A stretch of 5,541 bases of DNA from Cyanobacteria bacterium T3Sed10_376R1m (GTDB lineage: Bacteria > Cyanobacteriota > Cyanobacteriia > Cyanobacteriales > Cyanobacteriaceae). Positions 4,861-5,541 of the stretch are shown here, in pieces; position 1 is the stretch's first letter, and each line of letters begins with the position of its first letter. The DNA is taken from NCBI GenBank assembly GCA_003566215.1, contig PXEJ01000374.1, positions 1 to 5,541 on the forward strand. The letters run 5' to 3'. The notes beneath the pieces are model-generated. The model worked only from the letters and a program-made list of their open reading frames with translations. It made no database searches and had not been told where the DNA came from. The position numbers and the translations under genes were made by a program.

Positions 4861-5541
4861 ATGGATTTAATGATAGAAGACTTGATGGAGCAGTTGGTAG
4901 AGATGGGAGGCTCCGATATGCACATCCAAGCTGGAGCCCCCGTATATTTTCGCATCAGCGGTAAATTAACCCCCATCGGAGAAGAAGCTCTAAGCCCCCA
5001 AGAATGCCAAAAACTAATTTTTAGTATGTTGAACAACACTCAACGAAAAACCCTAGAGCAAAACTGGGAATTAGACTGTTCCTATGGAGTGAAAGGTTTA
5101 GCTCGTTTTCGGGTCAACGTTTACAAAGAAAGGGGTTGTTATGCCGCTTGTTTACGGGCATTATCCTCCAAAATTCCCAACTTTGAGCAGTTAGGCTTAC
5201 CTGATATTATCAAAGAAATGACCGATCGCCCCCGGGGCTTAATCCTAGTTACAGGTCAAACAGGATCAGGGAAGACCACCACCCTAGCCGCCATGTTAGA
5301 CTTGATTAATCGTACTCGTGCAGAACATATCTTAACCGTTGAAGACCCCATCGAGTATGTATTTCCTAATGTCAACAGCTTATTCCACCAACGACAAAAA
5401 GGAGAAGATACCAAAAGTTTTGCCAATGCCCTCAAAGCCGCCCTACGGGAAGACCCAGATATTATCTTGGTAGGGGAAATGCGTGACCTAGAAACCATCT
5501 CCCTAGCTATCAGTGCCGCAGAAACAGGACACCTTGTATTT
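4861..5541 (+). CDS. pilT: Type IV pilus retraction ATPase PilT (3' partial)
   Basis: First 227 residues of PilT, the cytoplasmic hexameric ATPase that depolymerises pilin at the base of type IV pili and so drives twitching motility, phototaxis and natural transformation. The frame is open to the window end; the family is usually 350-430 residues, so over half is present. The N-terminal PAS-like domain carries the MGGSDMHIQAG motif (15-25). Walker A is GQTGSGKT (132-139, K138). The Asp box is VEDPIEYVF (160-168). Walker B is DPDIILVGEMRD (198-209), with catalytic E206. The His-box H224 lies in AETGHLVF at the break. The sequence HQRQKGEDTKSFANALKAAL is characteristic of cyanobacterial PilT1 as I recall it, rather than PilT2. 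GC content (31 of 60 bases over 5401-5460) is well above the kinase gene. pilC commonly follows in cyanobacteria but lies outside the window. pilB is not upstream here. Confidence 0.95.
   Translation, partial: MDLMIEDLMEQLVEMGGSDMHIQAGAPVYFRISGKLTPIGEEALSPQECQKLIFSMLNNTQRKTLEQNWELDCSYGVKGLARFRVNVYKERGCYAACLRALSSKIPNFEQLGLPDIIKEMTDRPRGLILVTGQTGSGKTTTLAAMLDLINRTRAEHILTVEDPIEYVFPNVNSLFHQRQKGEDTKSFANALKAALREDPDIILVGEMRDLETISLAISAAETGHLVF

Noticed and set aside
4821..5039. 72-codon minus-strand frame
   Set aside because: It is antisense to the pilT start and leader; the sense frame has full PilT homology and a strong ribosome site.
5256..5498. 80-codon minus-strand frame
   Set aside because: It is antisense to Walker A and Walker B of pilT and only reflects the codon pattern of the sense gene.

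Overview
The window comes from an AT-rich cyanobacterium. Three things point that way. Four copies of the HIP1 octamer GCGATCGC lie in 5.5 kb. The protein types are characteristic: an ethylene-receptor-like kinase with a PHGHCYLW head, an Rcp1-type regulator, a plant/cyanobacterial FGGY kinase and a PilT1-type ATPase. The intergenic DNA is very AT-rich. A low-GC unicellular lineage such as Cyanobacterium or Geminocystis would fit, but the genus is inference. All genes are on the + strand.

Layout: (1) 2-262, the last 86 codons of alaS (alanyl-tRNA synthetase), followed by a weak terminator-like hairpin. (2) 263-1106, about 840 bp without a convincing gene; it is AT-rich and holds several short palindromes, promoter-like boxes and two tiny ORFs of doubtful reality. 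(3) 1107-2852, a membrane histidine kinase with an ethylene-binding domain, a GAF domain and a Cph1-type transmitter. (4) 2859-3293, a single-domain Rcp1-type response regulator 6 bp downstream, evidently co-transcribed. (5) 3433-4683, an FGGY-family sugar kinase, probably D-ribulose kinase. (6) 4861-5541, the first 227 codons of pilT (pilT1), the type IV pilus retraction ATPase, cut by the window end.

The most interesting part is the kinase-regulator pair. The kinase aligns without a gap to Arabidopsis ETR1 at all five known ethylene/copper-site residues. Its GAF domain has no recognisable bilin-attachment cysteine, unlike the Synechocystis relative Slr1212 (SynEtr1/UirS), which is also a photoreceptor. 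Its transmitter and partner regulator look like those of the phytochrome Cph1 and Rcp1. The pair could therefore be an ethylene sensor feeding a phytochrome-style output. A type IV pilus motor gene lies two genes downstream; in Synechocystis the ethylene receptor affects phototaxis, which depends on these pili. A functional link here is inference only. alaS, the sugar kinase and pilT look like ordinary housekeeping or core genes.
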